Assembly (NCBI RefSeq): GCF_037040815.1
Contig: NZ_CP146232.1
Span: forward strand, 4,682,001-4,746,000
Reading direction: 5' to 3'
DNA: 64,000 nucleotides
Source: Pararoseomonas sp. SCSIO 73927
Lineage (GTDB): Bacteria; Pseudomonadota; Alphaproteobacteria; Acetobacterales; Acetobacteraceae
This document shows, piece after piece, positions 33,122-42,986 of this stretch. The translations under genes were made by a program, and so were the position numbers. How positions within the stretch are numbered: the stretch's first letter is position 1; every line of letters starts with the position of its first letter. Below the pieces are notes generated by a model, which was given only the letters and a program-made list of their open reading frames with translations, was not told the DNA's origin and searched no databases.

Positions 33122-33151
33122 GGCGCCGGGCGGATCCCTCCGCCCGGCGCC
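33122..33151 (+). other. Perfect 12-bp hairpin between ugpB and ugpA
   Basis: GGCGCCGGGCGG (33122-33133) pairs perfectly with CCGCCCGGCGCC (33140-33151) around ATCCCT, in the 48-base gap after ugpB. No U tract follows. In other binding-protein operons such hairpins protect the upstream message or stop part of transcription, so the binding protein is made in excess over the permeases. The same is inferred here. Confidence 0.6.
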
Positions 33152-33163
33152 ACCAGGGGCGCG

Positions 33164-34045
33164 ATGCAGAAAAAAGTCATTTTCCGGGGCCGCCTGCTGC
33201 CGATCGCGCTTCTCGCGCCGCAGCTCGCGGTCACCTTCGTCTTCTTCTTCTGGCCCGCGGGCCAGGCGATCTACCAGTCCCTCCTGCGAGAGGACGCCTT
33301 CGGCTTCTCGCGCGAGTTCGTGGGGCTGGAGAACTTCCAGGAGGTCCTGTCGGACCCGACCTGGCTGAACGCCGCGATGAACACCGTCGTCTTCTCCGGT
33401 TGCGTCGCGGGCCTCGCGCTGGGTCTCGCCCTCTTCCTCGCGGTGCAGGCGGACAAGTCGCTCCGCGGCGCCACCGTCTACCGCAGCCTCCTTATCTGGC
33501 CCTACGCGGTGGCCCCCGCCGTCGCTGCGGTGCTCTGGCTGTTCCTGTTCCAGCCGGAGGTCGGGATGATCGGCCGCGGGCTGCGCGCCATCGGCGTGCC
33601 CTGGGACTACCGGCTGAACGGCAATCACGCGATGATCCTCGTGGTCATCGCCGCGGTCTGGAAGCAGATCGCCTACAACTTCATCTTCTTCCTCGCGGGG
33701 CTGCAATCCATCCCGGCCTCCGTGCTGGAGGCGGCCGCGATCGACGGCGCCCGGCCGGCGCGGCGCTTCTGGACGGTGATCTTCCCCCTGCTCTCCCCCA
33801 CCACCTTCTTCCTGCTGGTGGTGAACCTGACCTACGCCTTCTTCGAGACCTTCGGCATCATCCACGCCCTGACCAATGGCGGGCCCGCCAAGGCGACGGA
33901 GACGCTGATCTACAAGGTCTATGTCGACGGGGTGGAGAACCTGAACCTCGGGCAGTCCGCGGCGCAGAGCGTGATCCTGATGATCATCGTCATCGCGCTG
34001 ACCGCCATCCAGTTCCGGGCCGTCGAGAAGAAGGTGCACTACTGA
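33164..34045 (+). CDS. ugpA: Glycerol-3-phosphate ABC importer permease
   Basis: A 293-residue inner-membrane permease with six predicted helices. The first is [27 protein letters not shown], then [37 protein letters not shown] and [28 protein letters not shown]. The EAA loop that docks the ATPase is [59 protein letters not shown] is a UgpA-like ending. Its TGA overlaps the ugpE start by one base (TGATG), so the permease pair is made in equal amounts. Confidence 0.9.
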   Translation: MQKKVIFRGRLLPIALLAPQLAVTFVFFFWPAGQAIYQSLLREDAFGFSREFVGLENFQEVLSDPTWLNAAMNTVVFSGCVAGLALGLALFLAVQADKSLRGATVYRSLLIWPYAVAPAVAAVLWLFLFQPEVGMIGRGLRAIGVPWDYRLNGNHAMILVVIAAVWKQIAYNFIFFLAGLQSIPASVLEAAAIDGARPARRFWTVIFPLLSPTTFFLLVVNLTYAFFETFGIIHALTNGGPAKATETLIYKVYVDGVENLNLGQSAAQSVILMIIVIALTAIQFRAVEKKVHY

Positions 34046-34959
34046 TGGCGCCGGTCGCGGCTTCCATGGCGGCTCCCGTGCCCGTGCGCGACGACGCCCT
34101 GCTGCGCGCCACGCGCCGCCGCCGAATCCTCTCGCACGTGATGGCGCACGGGGCGCTGATCCTCGGCGTGCTCATCGTCGCCTTCCCGATCTGGATGACG
34201 CTCGTCGGCTCCACCCACGATGCCGGCACGATCGGGCGCGGCGACGTGCCGCTGCTGCCAGGCAGCCACGGGGCCGAGAATTTCGGCATCGCCTGGAACG
34301 AGGGCGGCGGGCGCACCCGCACCACGCCGGCGGGCACCATGCTGCTCAACAGCCTGATCATGGCGGTGCTGATCGCCGTCGGGAAGATCGCGATCTCCAT
34401 TCTCTCGGCCTATGCCGTGGTGTTCTTCCGCTTCCCTCTGCGGATGGCGGCCTTCTGGGCCATCTTCATCACGCTGATGCTGCCCGTGGAAGTGCGGATC
34501 ATCCCGACCTTCCAGGTCATCGTGGACCTCGGCCTCGTCAATACCTGGCCGGGGCTGGTGGTGCCGCTGATCGCCTCCGCCACCGCCACGCTGCTGTTCC
34601 GCCAGTTCTTCCTCACCATCCCCGACGAGTTCGTGGAGGCGGCGAAAATCGACGGCGCGGGCCCGCTCCGCTTCCTGAAGGACGTGGTGCTCCCGCTCTC
34701 CCTGACGAACATCGCCGCCCTCTTCGTCATCCTCTTCATCTACGGCTGGAATCAGTACCTCTGGCCGCTGCTGATCATCAACGACCGCTCCATGGAGACG
34801 ATCGTGGTGGGGCTGTCCAAGATGATCGGGCGCGGCGACAGCCAGAACGACTGGAACACCATCATGGCGACCGCCGTGCTGGCCCTGCTGCCCCCCGTGC
34901 TGGTGGTGGCGCTGATGCAGCGCTGGTTCGTGCGCGGCCTGACCGAGACCGAGAAGTAA
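34045..34959 (+). CDS. ugpE: Glycerol-3-phosphate ABC importer permease
   Basis: A 304-residue permease, somewhat longer than E. coli UgpE (281) because of an Ala/Pro-rich N-terminus ([17 protein letters not shown]). Six helices are visible, beginning MAHGALILGVLIVAFPIWMTL. The conserved EAA loop is EAAKIDGAGPLRFLKDVVLPLS, and SLTNIAALFVILFIYGWNQYLWPLLI is the typical UgpE-type helix with YGWNQYLWP. It pairs with UgpA to form the channel. The ATG at 34045 uses the last base of the ugpA stop; a Met eight residues in would also be usable. ugpC follows 3 bases after its stop. Confidence 0.9.
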   Translation: MAPVAASMAAPVPVRDDALLRATRRRRILSHVMAHGALILGVLIVAFPIWMTLVGSTHDAGTIGRGDVPLLPGSHGAENFGIAWNEGGGRTRTTPAGTMLLNSLIMAVLIAVGKIAISILSAYAVVFFRFPLRMAAFWAIFITLMLPVEVRIIPTFQVIVDLGLVNTWPGLVVPLIASATATLLFRQFFLTIPDEFVEAAKIDGAGPLRFLKDVVLPLSLTNIAALFVILFIYGWNQYLWPLLIINDRSMETIVVGLSKMIGRGDSQNDWNTIMATAVLALLPPVLVVALMQRWFVRGLTETEK

Positions 34960-34962
34960 CCC

Positions 34963-36030
<1,068 letters not shown>

Positions 36031-36073
36031 TCACCCCTTCCGGCCGGCGCCGCCGACCGCTACCCATCCCTGC

Positions 36074-38395
36074 ATGGACGCCTGGCCGAACGAGACCCCC
36101 GCCGCCCCGGAGGAGCCCGCCCGCCTGTGGCACGAGGGCCGCTTCGCGGAGGCCGCGCTGCGCTACGCGGCCGAGGCGGGCGTCCTGCCGGAGCCGGCCG
36201 GGGCGCTGCTCTGGCAGGGCCACGCCCTGCGGCGGGCGGGCGATCCCGACGCCGCCCTCGCCGCCTATGCCCGCGCCGCCGCCGAGGCCCCCGCCGATCC
36301 CGCGCCGCACCGGCACGCGGGGCACGCGCTCCGCGCCGCCGGGCGGCCGGAGGAGGCCTGGGAGCGCTACGCCATGGCCGTGGCGCTGGAGACGGGCGCG
36401 ACATCGGGCCCCGGCGTGCAGGCGGCCGTCGCCGCGCTGATGGCCGGGGATCCCGCCCCGCCCGAGCCGCCGCACCCGCCGGCCCGCATCGTCCCGCCTG
36501 CCGCCGAGGCGTCGGTGCCCCACCCCACGCCGACGCCGCCCCTTACCCCGCCCCCTGCCCCACCGCGCCCCGCGCCGCGGATGCCGACGATGCTCGCCCC
36601 GCCGCCGCGCCCGCGCATGGCGATGCTGCGCGCCGGCGGCGCCGCCGGTCCGCGCGCCGCGGTGCCCGCCGGGGGCGGGATCGCCTTCGACGTGAGCGAC
36701 CTCCTCCTCCACTTCGGAGGGCGGCGGACGCTCACGGGGATCCAGCGCGTGCAGGCCAGCCTCGTCGGCGCGGCGCTCGGCGCCGGGCTGGACGCCGCCT
36801 ATCTCGCCTTCGACCGGGAGCGGGCGGCCTGGCGCGCCGTCCCCGCAGAGGCGCTGTCCCGCCTTCTCGCGGCGGCGGCGTCGGGCAGCGACACCGAGGA
36901 GCCGGGCTGGGTCGCGGCGCGGGACGCCGTGCTGGAGGCCGTCTCGCGGGGCCGGGCGCACGGCTTCGTGCCCGGCACCACCCTGGTGAACCTCGGCAAT
37001 TCCTGGGGCATCCCGGACTACTTCCGCGGGCTGCGCGCCGCGCAGCGCGCCGCCGGGCTGCGCTTCGTGCCCTTCCTGCACGACTGCGTGCCGCTGGTGA
37101 TGCCGGAGCACTGCGTGCGGGTGCTGGTGCAGGACTATGTCCGCTGGTTCTCCTCCATGGGCGTCCACGCCCACGGGGTGCTCTGCAACTCCGAGTGCAC
37201 GCGCGCCGATGGCCGCCGCTTCCTGGAGGCGCTGCTGCCCGGGCTTGAGCTGCCGATGGAGGTGGTGCGGCTGGATGCCGACCCGCGCGGCAACGCGGCG
37301 CCGGACCCCTCCGCGCTGGACGGCACGCGGGCGCCGCGGCCGCCGGAGCCCTACGTCCTCTTCGTCGCCACGGTGGAGAGCCGGAAGGACCACCTGACCG
37401 CCTTCCGCGCTTGGCTGGCCCTGCTGCGCCGCCACGGCCCGGCGCGCGTGCCGCGGCTGGTCTGCGTCGGCGGCAAGGGCTGGCACGCGGAGGCGGCGAT
37501 GAACCTGCTGGAGGGCAGCGCGGAGCTCTCCCGCCACGTGGTGCTGCTGCACGACGTCTCGGACGGCGGGCTGGCGGCGCTGTACCGGGACTGCCTCTTC
37601 ACCCTCTACAACTCGCACTACGAGGGGTGGGGGCTTCCCGTTACGGAGAGCCTGGCCTGGGGCAAGGTGCCGGTGGTGCCCGCCCATTCCGCCCTGCTGG
37701 AATCCGGGGAGGGCGCGGCCGTCCTCGTCGATCCGCAGAGCGAGACGGCCATGGCGGCGGCGGTGGAGCGGCTGCTCTTCGAGCCCGGTGCGCTGGAAGC
37801 GGCGGAGGCGGCGGTGGCCGCCCTGCCGCCCCGGCGCCGATGGGACACGGTGCTGGCGCAGGTGGTGGCCGCGCTGGACGCCTTCGGCACGGCGCCGGTG
37901 ACGCCGCTGGCGGAACGCCTCTCCCTCCCGCTCGGGCTGCACCTGCCGCTGGGGCGCGCGGATGCGGCGGCGCCGGACCCTGCGATCGCCCTGGCCGAGC
38001 TGGTGCGGGACGGGGTGGGCTGGCGCCCCCCGGCGGAGTGGGGCACGCCCCTGGCCGGCGGCCCGGCCCGGCTGCGCCTTCCCCTGCCGCCGGGGACGGA
38101 GGGGCTGCTGCGCCTGCACCTGGAGCTCCGGGCGGAGGGGGGCGGGGCGCTGGCCGTCGCGCTCTTCGCCGATTCCGCCCCGGCCGGCGGCGCCAGGATC
38201 CCCGACCTGCCCGCCGGCGACTTCGCCACCGCGCTGCCGGTGACGGTGGCGGCGGGAACGGCGGCGCTGGAACTGGAGATGGAAGCGCCGGAGGGGGCGA
38301 GCCTGCGCGGGATGATGCTCTGCCGGGACGACGACCTGCTGGCGCGGCTCTCCTTCCTGGAGGCGCAGGGCCTGCCCTCGCCCCGGATCGGCTGA
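36074..38395 (+). CDS. Multidomain glycosyltransferase: TPR, GT4 and beta-rich tail
   Basis: A 773-residue protein. Residues 15-105 hold two or three TPR-like repeats (ARLWHEGRFAEAALRYAAEAG, GHALRRAGDPDAALAAYARAAAEAPADPAPHRHAGHALRAAGRPEEAW). A Pro-rich linker runs to about 195. A GT4 region follows with FDVSDLLLHFGGRRTLTGIQRVQASLV, FVPFLHDCVPLVMPEHCV, YVLFVATVESRKDHLTAF and the donor signature EGWGLPVTESLAWGK (E517-x7-E525). The tail from about 650 is beta-rich (WGTPLAGGPARLRLPLPPGTEGLLRLHLEL). TLTGIQRV is a marker of a GT4 group found in capsule and LPS loci. It follows ugpC by 43 bases but is functionally unrelated to it. Confidence 0.85.
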   Translation: MDAWPNETPAAPEEPARLWHEGRFAEAALRYAAEAGVLPEPAGALLWQGHALRRAGDPDAALAAYARAAAEAPADPAPHRHAGHALRAAGRPEEAWERYAMAVALETGATSGPGVQAAVAALMAGDPAPPEPPHPPARIVPPAAEASVPHPTPTPPLTPPPAPPRPAPRMPTMLAPPPRPRMAMLRAGGAAGPRAAVPAGGGIAFDVSDLLLHFGGRRTLTGIQRVQASLVGAALGAGLDAAYLAFDRERAAWRAVPAEALSRLLAAAASGSDTEEPGWVAARDAVLEAVSRGRAHGFVPGTTLVNLGNSWGIPDYFRGLRAAQRAAGLRFVPFLHDCVPLVMPEHCVRVLVQDYVRWFSSMGVHAHGVLCNSECTRADGRRFLEALLPGLELPMEVVRLDADPRGNAAPDPSALDGTRAPRPPEPYVLFVATVESRKDHLTAFRAWLALLRRHGPARVPRLVCVGGKGWHAEAAMNLLEGSAELSRHVVLLHDVSDGGLAALYRDCLFTLYNSHYEGWGLPVTESLAWGKVPVVPAHSALLESGEGAAVLVDPQSETAMAAAVERLLFEPGALEAAEAAVAALPPRRRWDTVLAQVVAALDAFGTAPVTPLAERLSLPLGLHLPLGRADAAAPDPAIALAELVRDGVGWRPPAEWGTPLAGGPARLRLPLPPGTEGLLRLHLELRAEGGGALAVALFADSAPAGGARIPDLPAGDFATALPVTVAAGTAALELEMEAPEGASLRGMMLCRDDDLLARLSFLEAQGLPSPRIG

Positions 38396-38511
38396 AATAC
38401 AGCCACCGGTTGCTGGAGTGTTAACGGCCGGGCCGGTGAGGCTGTGGCATGCACGCCATTCGCCCCTCCCGGTTAACCAGGGATTCACGCCTCTCCGGCA
38501 CGATCCTCCGC

Positions 38512-38709
38512 ATGATCAGCAGCAACTCCCTGGCCGCCTTCACGCAGGACGTCTCCCGCGCCGCCGGCATCGGGGAGGTCCGCCCGGTCCGCGCCGCGGC
38601 GGGCGGGGCGGAACGCTCTGCCGCGCCGCCCCAGCGCGCGCTGGAGGCGGTGCCGGCCGCCCCCGCTACACCCCTGCCCCGCGGCTCCCTGCTCGACCTG
38701 CGGGTCTAG
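38512..38709 (+). CDS. Possible small protein (65 aa)
   Basis: Starting at the ATG at 38512 is MISSNSLAAFTQDVSRAAGI, then GEVRPVRAAAGG and ending TPLPRGSLLDLRV. Composition (Ser, Asn, Phe, Asp early; a defined PLPRGSLLDL end) looks more protein-like than shadow frames. There is no signal or membrane segment, and I do not recognise a family. It sits alone in the 369-bp gap between the 36074 glycosyltransferase and the Nudix gene, behind AT-richer sequence (TTAACC at 38472-38477). A longer start at 38449 is possible. Confidence 0.45.
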   Translation: MISSNSLAAFTQDVSRAAGIGEVRPVRAAAGGAERSAAPPQRALEAVPAAPATPLPRGSLLDLRV

Positions 38710-38764
38710 GCGCCCCCTCGGTAAGGGGTTGTGACCGGACGGGGGGAACGCCATTCTTCCGCCT

Positions 38765-39340
38765 ATGGCCGGGCATTTCGAGAGGGTACGGCAGGCGGAT
38801 GAGGACCGCGACCGGCTGGTCTGCCGGGATTGCGGCTTCGTGGCCTATGAGAACCCGAAGATCGTGGTCGGCTCGATCGTTGCGGTGCCGGACGGCGCGG
38901 GCGGCGAGGGCGTGCTGCTCTGCCGCCGCGCCATCGAGCCTCGCCGGGGTTTCTGGACCCTGCCCGCCGGCTACATGGAGATGGGCGAGACCGTGGAGGA
39001 GGGCGCCCGCCGCGAGGCGTGGGAGGAGGCCCGCGCCCGGATCCGGACCGAAGGGGTCCTGGCCGTCTACTCCGTTTCCCGCATCGGCCAGGTGCAGGTC
39101 ATGTTCCGCGCCCGGCTGGAGGAGCCCGGCTTCGAGGCCGGGCCTGAGAGCCTGGAGGTGCGCGCCTTCGCCTGGGAGGCGATCCCCTGGGACGAGCTCG
39201 CCTTCCCCACCGTGCGCTGGGCCCTGAAGGCCTGGCGCGAGGGGGCCGGCCATCCCGGTCCCGCCGTTCTCAACCCGCCCGAGGACCTGCGGGGCACCCG
39301 CCCCCTGCCCGGGCCCGTCCTGGCCGGAGGTGCCGGATGA
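38765..39340 (+). CDS. Nudix hydrolase with half zinc ribbon (NudC/ADP-ribose pyrophosphatase-like)
   Basis: A 191-residue Nudix enzyme. The N-terminus has VCRDCGFVAYENPKIVVGSIV (C20, C23), the usual lead-in for this subgroup, with only one Cys pair. The Nudix box is complete: G69, E75, R83-E84 and E87-E88 in PAGYMEMGETVEEGARREAWEEA, which binds Mg and cleaves nucleoside-diphosphate-X compounds. The later part (VMFRARLEEPGFEAGPESLEVRAFAWEAIPWDELAFPTVRWAL) is typical of the subgroup. Substrate is uncertain (NADH, ADP-ribose or related). The downstream gene starts within its stop codon (ATGA). Confidence 0.85.
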   Translation: MAGHFERVRQADEDRDRLVCRDCGFVAYENPKIVVGSIVAVPDGAGGEGVLLCRRAIEPRRGFWTLPAGYMEMGETVEEGARREAWEEARARIRTEGVLAVYSVSRIGQVQVMFRARLEEPGFEAGPESLEVRAFAWEAIPWDELAFPTVRWALKAWREGAGHPGPAVLNPPEDLRGTRPLPGPVLAGGAG

Positions 39341-39777
39341 TTGCAACCCTTGCCCTGACCGCGCTCCTCATGGGCGCCGCGCCGGGCGGCAGCGGGCCGC
39401 CAGGTGCCGCCGTGCAGCTGGTGCAGGATGCCGCCCCGGAGGCGGCCCCGGCCCCGGCCCGGCGCCGCCCGCCCCGGCGCCGACCGGCGCGCCGCCGCCC
39501 GGCGCCGCCACCGCAGGAGGAGGTGCTGAACATCCCGGCCCCTGCCCCCACCCCGGCCCCGCAGGCCGACATCGCGCCGATGCCGAACCGCTCCATCGAG
39601 GCGCCGCGCATCGCGCCCCCGCCGGAGACGGCGACGATCCGCCCGGACCTGATCGAGCCGCGCGCCCTGCCGGACGCCCGCACCCAATCGGGCGCGAACA
39701 ACTACACGGAACGTCAGGACCGGCTGTTCCGCGACCCGGCGGCGGGCGCGCGGCTGAACATTCCCTTCTCCTACTGA
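39337..39777 (+). CDS. Exported Pro/Arg-rich protein of unknown function
   Basis: A 146-residue protein with a short signal-like start (MIATLALTALLMGAAPGG) followed by a very Pro/Arg-rich middle (ARRRPPRRRPARRRPAPPPQ). The better-ordered tail has IEAPRIAPPPETATIRPDLIEPRALPDARTQSGANNYTERQDRLFRDPAAGARLNIPFSY. The tail has the look of a conserved C-terminus. It overlaps the Nudix stop (ATGA) and, by 7 bases, the end of the converging creatininase-family gene. No function can be given; it may be a periplasmic or envelope-associated protein. Confidence 0.6.
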   Translation: MIATLALTALLMGAAPGGSGPPGAAVQLVQDAAPEAAPAPARRRPPRRRPARRRPAPPPQEEVLNIPAPAPTPAPQADIAPMPNRSIEAPRIAPPPETATIRPDLIEPRALPDARTQSGANNYTERQDRLFRDPAAGARLNIPFSY

Positions 39778-40574
39778 CGGGCGCGCGCGGCCCGCCCGGG
39801 CGTCCACACATCGTCCGGGGCGATCCAAAGGGACGGGTCGCGCAGCCCGCTCGCCAGCGCCTCCGCCATCGCGGCCAGGATGCGCTCCCCCTTCTCTGCC
39901 CTGGCGGCCCGCGGGTCGCCGCGCACCCCGGTGACGGGCGCGCGCTCCTCGAACGACCAGAAGCGCTGGAAGGCGCTGCCGCCGACCGAGCGGGCGTTCT
40001 CGGACACGGCGCCGGCGATGCGGTCCTTCCGCACGCCCTCCGGGTCCAGCGCGAGGTAGAGGCTCGTCTCCGCCTCGCAGGCGTGCAGCGTGCCGGACTG
40101 GGTCTCCAGGATTCCGGCGATCGCCGCCGCGGCGGCGTTGTGGATCGTCACCGTCACCACGGGGATCCCCGTCTCCGCGCCCAGCTCCCGCGCGATCACC
40201 ATCAGCGGCTCCACGTTCCCGCCATGGGAGTTGGAGAGGAGCAGCTTGCGGAACCCGCAGGCCTGGATGGACCGCACCACGCAGGCGATCACCGCCTGCA
40301 TCGCCCGGAAGTCCAGGCTGATCGTGCCGCCGAAGGGCAGGTGGTGCTCGCTGATGCCCTGCCACATCGGGGGCAGCACGATCGCGGGCGCGTCCCCGGC
40401 CACCAGCTCCGCGGCGCGCACGGCGGTGGCATGGCCGATGAGGCTGTCCGTCCAGACCGGCAGGTGCGGCCCGTGCTGCTCCAGCGCGGCGACGGGCAGG
40501 ACAACGGTGGCGTCGCGCGCGGCCCACTCGCCGATCTCGGCGGCGGTCATCCGCTCCCAGCGGACCTCGACCAC
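39771..40574 (-). CDS. Creatininase-family amidohydrolase
   Basis: A 267-residue protein of the creatininase/MftE/ArfB superfamily, metal-dependent amide hydrolases. The motifs are VLPVAALEQHGPHLPVWTDS (Glu and His metal ligands), WQGISEHHLPFGGTISL, LLLSNSHGGNVEPLMVIAREL (HGGN) and HACEAETSLYLAL (Glu near the metal). The start is a GTG at 40574 that shares its G with the ftsY stop codon (TAGTG), giving VVEVRWERMTAAEIG; an ATG nine codons in is the alternative. The natural substrate cannot be told: creatinine, formamide-type pyrimidine intermediates and peptide maturation are all known in the family. Confidence 0.82.
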   Translation of the reverse strand: MVEVRWERMTAAEIGEWAARDATVVLPVAALEQHGPHLPVWTDSLIGHATAVRAAELVAGDAPAIVLPPMWQGISEHHLPFGGTISLDFRAMQAVIACVVRSIQACGFRKLLLSNSHGGNVEPLMVIARELGAETGIPVVTVTIHNAAAAAIAGILETQSGTLHACEAETSLYLALDPEGVRKDRIAGAVSENARSVGGSAFQRFWSFEERAPVTGVRGDPRAARAEKGERILAAMAEALASGLRDPSLWIAPDDVWTPGRAARARQ

Positions 40575-42019
40575 TAGGAGAGCCCTACCAGGGAGCGCGC
40601 GTAGTCCCGCGCCTCGAAGGGCCGGAGGTCGGCGGCCGTCTCGCCCACGCCCACGGCGTGGACGGGCAGGCCGAACTCCTCCGCCAGGGCCACGACGACG
40701 CCGCCCTTGGCGGAGCCATCGAGCTTCGTCACGATCAGGCCGGTCACGTCCACCATCTCGCGGAACACCTTGCACTGCTGCACGGCATTCTGGCCGGTGG
40801 TGGCGTCCAGCACCAGCAGCACCGCGTGCGGCACTTCCCCGTCCAGCTTGCGGAGGACGCGCACGACCTTGCGCAGCTCCTCCATCAGCCCGGCCTTGTT
40901 GTGCAGGCGGCCGGCAGTGTCGATCAGCAGGATGTCGGCGCCCTCGGCCTTCGCGCGCTGCAGCGCCTCGTGCGCCAGGCCGGCGGCGTCGGCACCCTCC
41001 TTCGCGGGGGCCACCACGGTGCTGCCCGTGCGCTCCCCCCAGATCTGCAGCTGCTCGACGGCGGCCGCGCGGAAGGTGTCGCCGGCGGCCATCATCACGC
41101 GCCGCCCCTCCGCCCGGTAGTTCTGGGCCAGCTTGGCGATGGTGGTGGTCTTGCCCGTGCCGTTCACGCCGACCACGAGCACGACGTAGGGCTTCCTCCC
41201 CCAGTCCGGCGCCAGCGGCCGGGCCACGGGGGCCAGGATCTCCGCGATCTCCTCGGCCAGCGCCGCCTTCACCTCGTCCTCCCCCACCTCCTTGCCGAAG
41301 CGGGTGCGGCGGAAGCCGGCGACGATGCGCTGGGCGGCGGGCAGGCCGAGGTCGGCGGTGATCAGCGTCTCCTCCAACTCCTCCAGCGCCGCGTCGTCCA
41401 GGCGGCGCTTGCGGAAAAGGCCGGTGAGGTTCTCCGTCAGCCGCGCGGTGGAGCGGGAGAGGCCCGCCTTCAGGCGGGAGAAGAAGCCGCCCGTGGGGCC
41501 GGGCGCCTCGGGCTCCGGTCCGGGGGCGGGCGGCGCGGGCGCCGCCGGCGCCGGGGCCGGCTCCTCTCGCAGCACGGAGGGGGGCAGAACGGAGGAGGCG
41601 GGCGGCGGGGCGTGCAGGTGCACGACCTTCGGCGCCGCCTCCACCGCCTCCGGCTCGCCGGAATCGGGTTCCTCCGGAATGCCGGGCATCATGGGCCGCG
41701 GCGGCGGCGGGAAGCCCGCCTCCCCTGTCGGCAGCGGCGGGGGCTGCGGCGGCACGAAGCCCGGCACGCCCGAGACGGAGGGCAGCAGGTGGTCGGGCTG
41801 CCGCGCCTGGATCGGTGGGGGCGAGGCGGGCGGGTCGCCGGTGGTGGGATCCGGCTCCGGGACCTGCGGCTCCGGATCGGGCTCCCGCACCGGAGCGGGC
41901 GGCTCCGAGGGGCTGGGCGGGATCGCCGGCGCGTCGGGCTCCGTCGCCGGCGGCGGGGAGACGGGCTCCGGGGTGGTCAGGCGGCCGGTCAGCCGCCCCC
42001 ACAGGTCCTTCAGGGCCAT
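40574..42019 (-). CDS. ftsY: Signal recognition particle receptor FtsY
   Basis: A 481-residue SRP receptor that docks the ribosome-SRP complex at the membrane. The first 190 residues are Pro/Glu/Asp-rich (MALKDLWGRLTGRLTTPEP), replacing the acidic A domain. The N domain carries GGFFSRLKAGLSRSTARLTENLTGLF and LEELEETLITADLG. The G domain has the P-loop GVNGTGKTTTIAKLA (about 284-298), DTFRAAAVEQLQIW, DTAGRLHNKAGLMEEL and TKLDGSAKGGVVVAL. The end ARDYARSLVGLS is normal. It is co-transcribed with the creatininase-family gene. Confidence 0.95.
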   Translation of the reverse strand: MALKDLWGRLTGRLTTPEPVSPPPATEPDAPAIPPSPSEPPAPVREPDPEPQVPEPDPTTGDPPASPPPIQARQPDHLLPSVSGVPGFVPPQPPPLPTGEAGFPPPPRPMMPGIPEEPDSGEPEAVEAAPKVVHLHAPPPASSVLPPSVLREEPAPAPAAPAPPAPGPEPEAPGPTGGFFSRLKAGLSRSTARLTENLTGLFRKRRLDDAALEELEETLITADLGLPAAQRIVAGFRRTRFGKEVGEDEVKAALAEEIAEILAPVARPLAPDWGRKPYVVLVVGVNGTGKTTTIAKLAQNYRAEGRRVMMAAGDTFRAAAVEQLQIWGERTGSTVVAPAKEGADAAGLAHEALQRAKAEGADILLIDTAGRLHNKAGLMEELRKVVRVLRKLDGEVPHAVLLVLDATTGQNAVQQCKVFREMVDVTGLIVTKLDGSAKGGVVVALAEEFGLPVHAVGVGETAADLRPFEARDYARSLVGLS

Positions 42020-42070
42020 GCGCGCTCCTTCGCGTTGGGGCCTCTCACGCCGCCGGGGCGCGAGGGCCGG

Positions 42071-42901
42071 TCATGACGGGTAGGCGTCGAGGTCGATCAT
42101 GCCCGTGAACGCGGTGGCGGTGGGGCCGGACATCAGCACGTAGCCGTCCTTCCGCCACTCGATCCGCAGGTCGCCGCCGGGCAGGGACACGGTGGCGGCG
42201 CGGGCGGAGAGGCCGCGGCGCGCCGCGTTCACCAGCGCGGCGCAGGCGCCGGTGCCGCAGGCCAGCGTCAGCCCCGCCCCGCGCTCCCACACCACGAGCT
42301 TCAGGTGGTCCGGCGCCAGGACCTGGACGAAACCGATATTGGCGCGCTCCGGGAAGAGCGGGTCGTGCTCCAGGGCCGGGCCGATGCGCGGGATGTCGAG
42401 GGCGGCGAGGTCCGGCACGAAGAAGGTGGCGTGCGGGTTGCCCATGGAGCAGCCGGCGGGGTCGGAGACGCCGTCGGCCGACAGCGGCAGGTGCAGCGTG
42501 TCCATCGCTCGCGCCAGCGGCACCTCGTCCCAGCCGGTCCGCGCCGGGCCCATGTCCACGCGGATGGTGCCGTCGGCCAGCCGCTCGGAGGGCAGCTCGC
42601 CGGAGATCGTGCGGACCGAGAGCGCGTCGCGCCCCGATTCCGTCATCACCAGCTCCGCCACGCAGCGGGTGGCGTTGCCGCAGGCCCCGGCCTCGGAGCC
42701 GTCGGGGTTGCGGATGCGCATGAACACCTCCGCCCCCTCCCCGCCCGGTTCCATGACGATGAACTGGTCGCAGCCGATCCCCGTGCGGCGGTCCGCGACG
42801 GCGGCGGCGCGGGCCGGGGTGATGGGCAGCGGCGCGGCCCGCGCGTCCAGCACGACGAAGTCGTTGCCGAGGCCGTGCATCTTGCGGAAGGGGATGATCA
42901 T
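42071..42901 (-). CDS. dapF: Diaminopimelate epimerase
   Basis: A 276-residue PLP-independent epimerase that turns LL- into meso-diaminopimelate for lysine and peptidoglycan. The two catalytic cysteines are C74 in [10 protein letters not shown] and C215 in [11 protein letters not shown], each in its classic motif. The start [21 protein letters not shown] is diagnostic and fixes the ATG at 42901; the frame upstream of it is not coding. Length equals the family norm. It lies 51 bases from ftsY on the same strand, so the unit may be dapF-ftsY-creatininase gene. Confidence 0.95.
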   Translation of the reverse strand: MIIPFRKMHGLGNDFVVLDARAAPLPITPARAAAVADRRTGIGCDQFIVMEPGGEGAEVFMRIRNPDGSEAGACGNATRCVAELVMTESGRDALSVRTISGELPSERLADGTIRVDMGPARTGWDEVPLARAMDTLHLPLSADGVSDPAGCSMGNPHATFFVPDLAALDIPRIGPALEHDPLFPERANIGFVQVLAPDHLKLVVWERGAGLTLACGTGACAALVNAARRGLSARAATVSLPGGDLRIEWRKDGYVLMSGPTATAFTGMIDLDAYPS

Positions 42902-42986
42902 CGCGCCGCCGATATAGGCGCCGCCGGGGCGCGCCGGAAGCGGCGCCCCTTGCCCGCGGGGCCGATATGCCGGAGGGACGGGGTCA

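Noticed and set aside
31568..34039. 823-residue minus-strand frame opposite ugpB and ugpA
   Set aside because: Shadow of two strong genes; no domain, no start signal.
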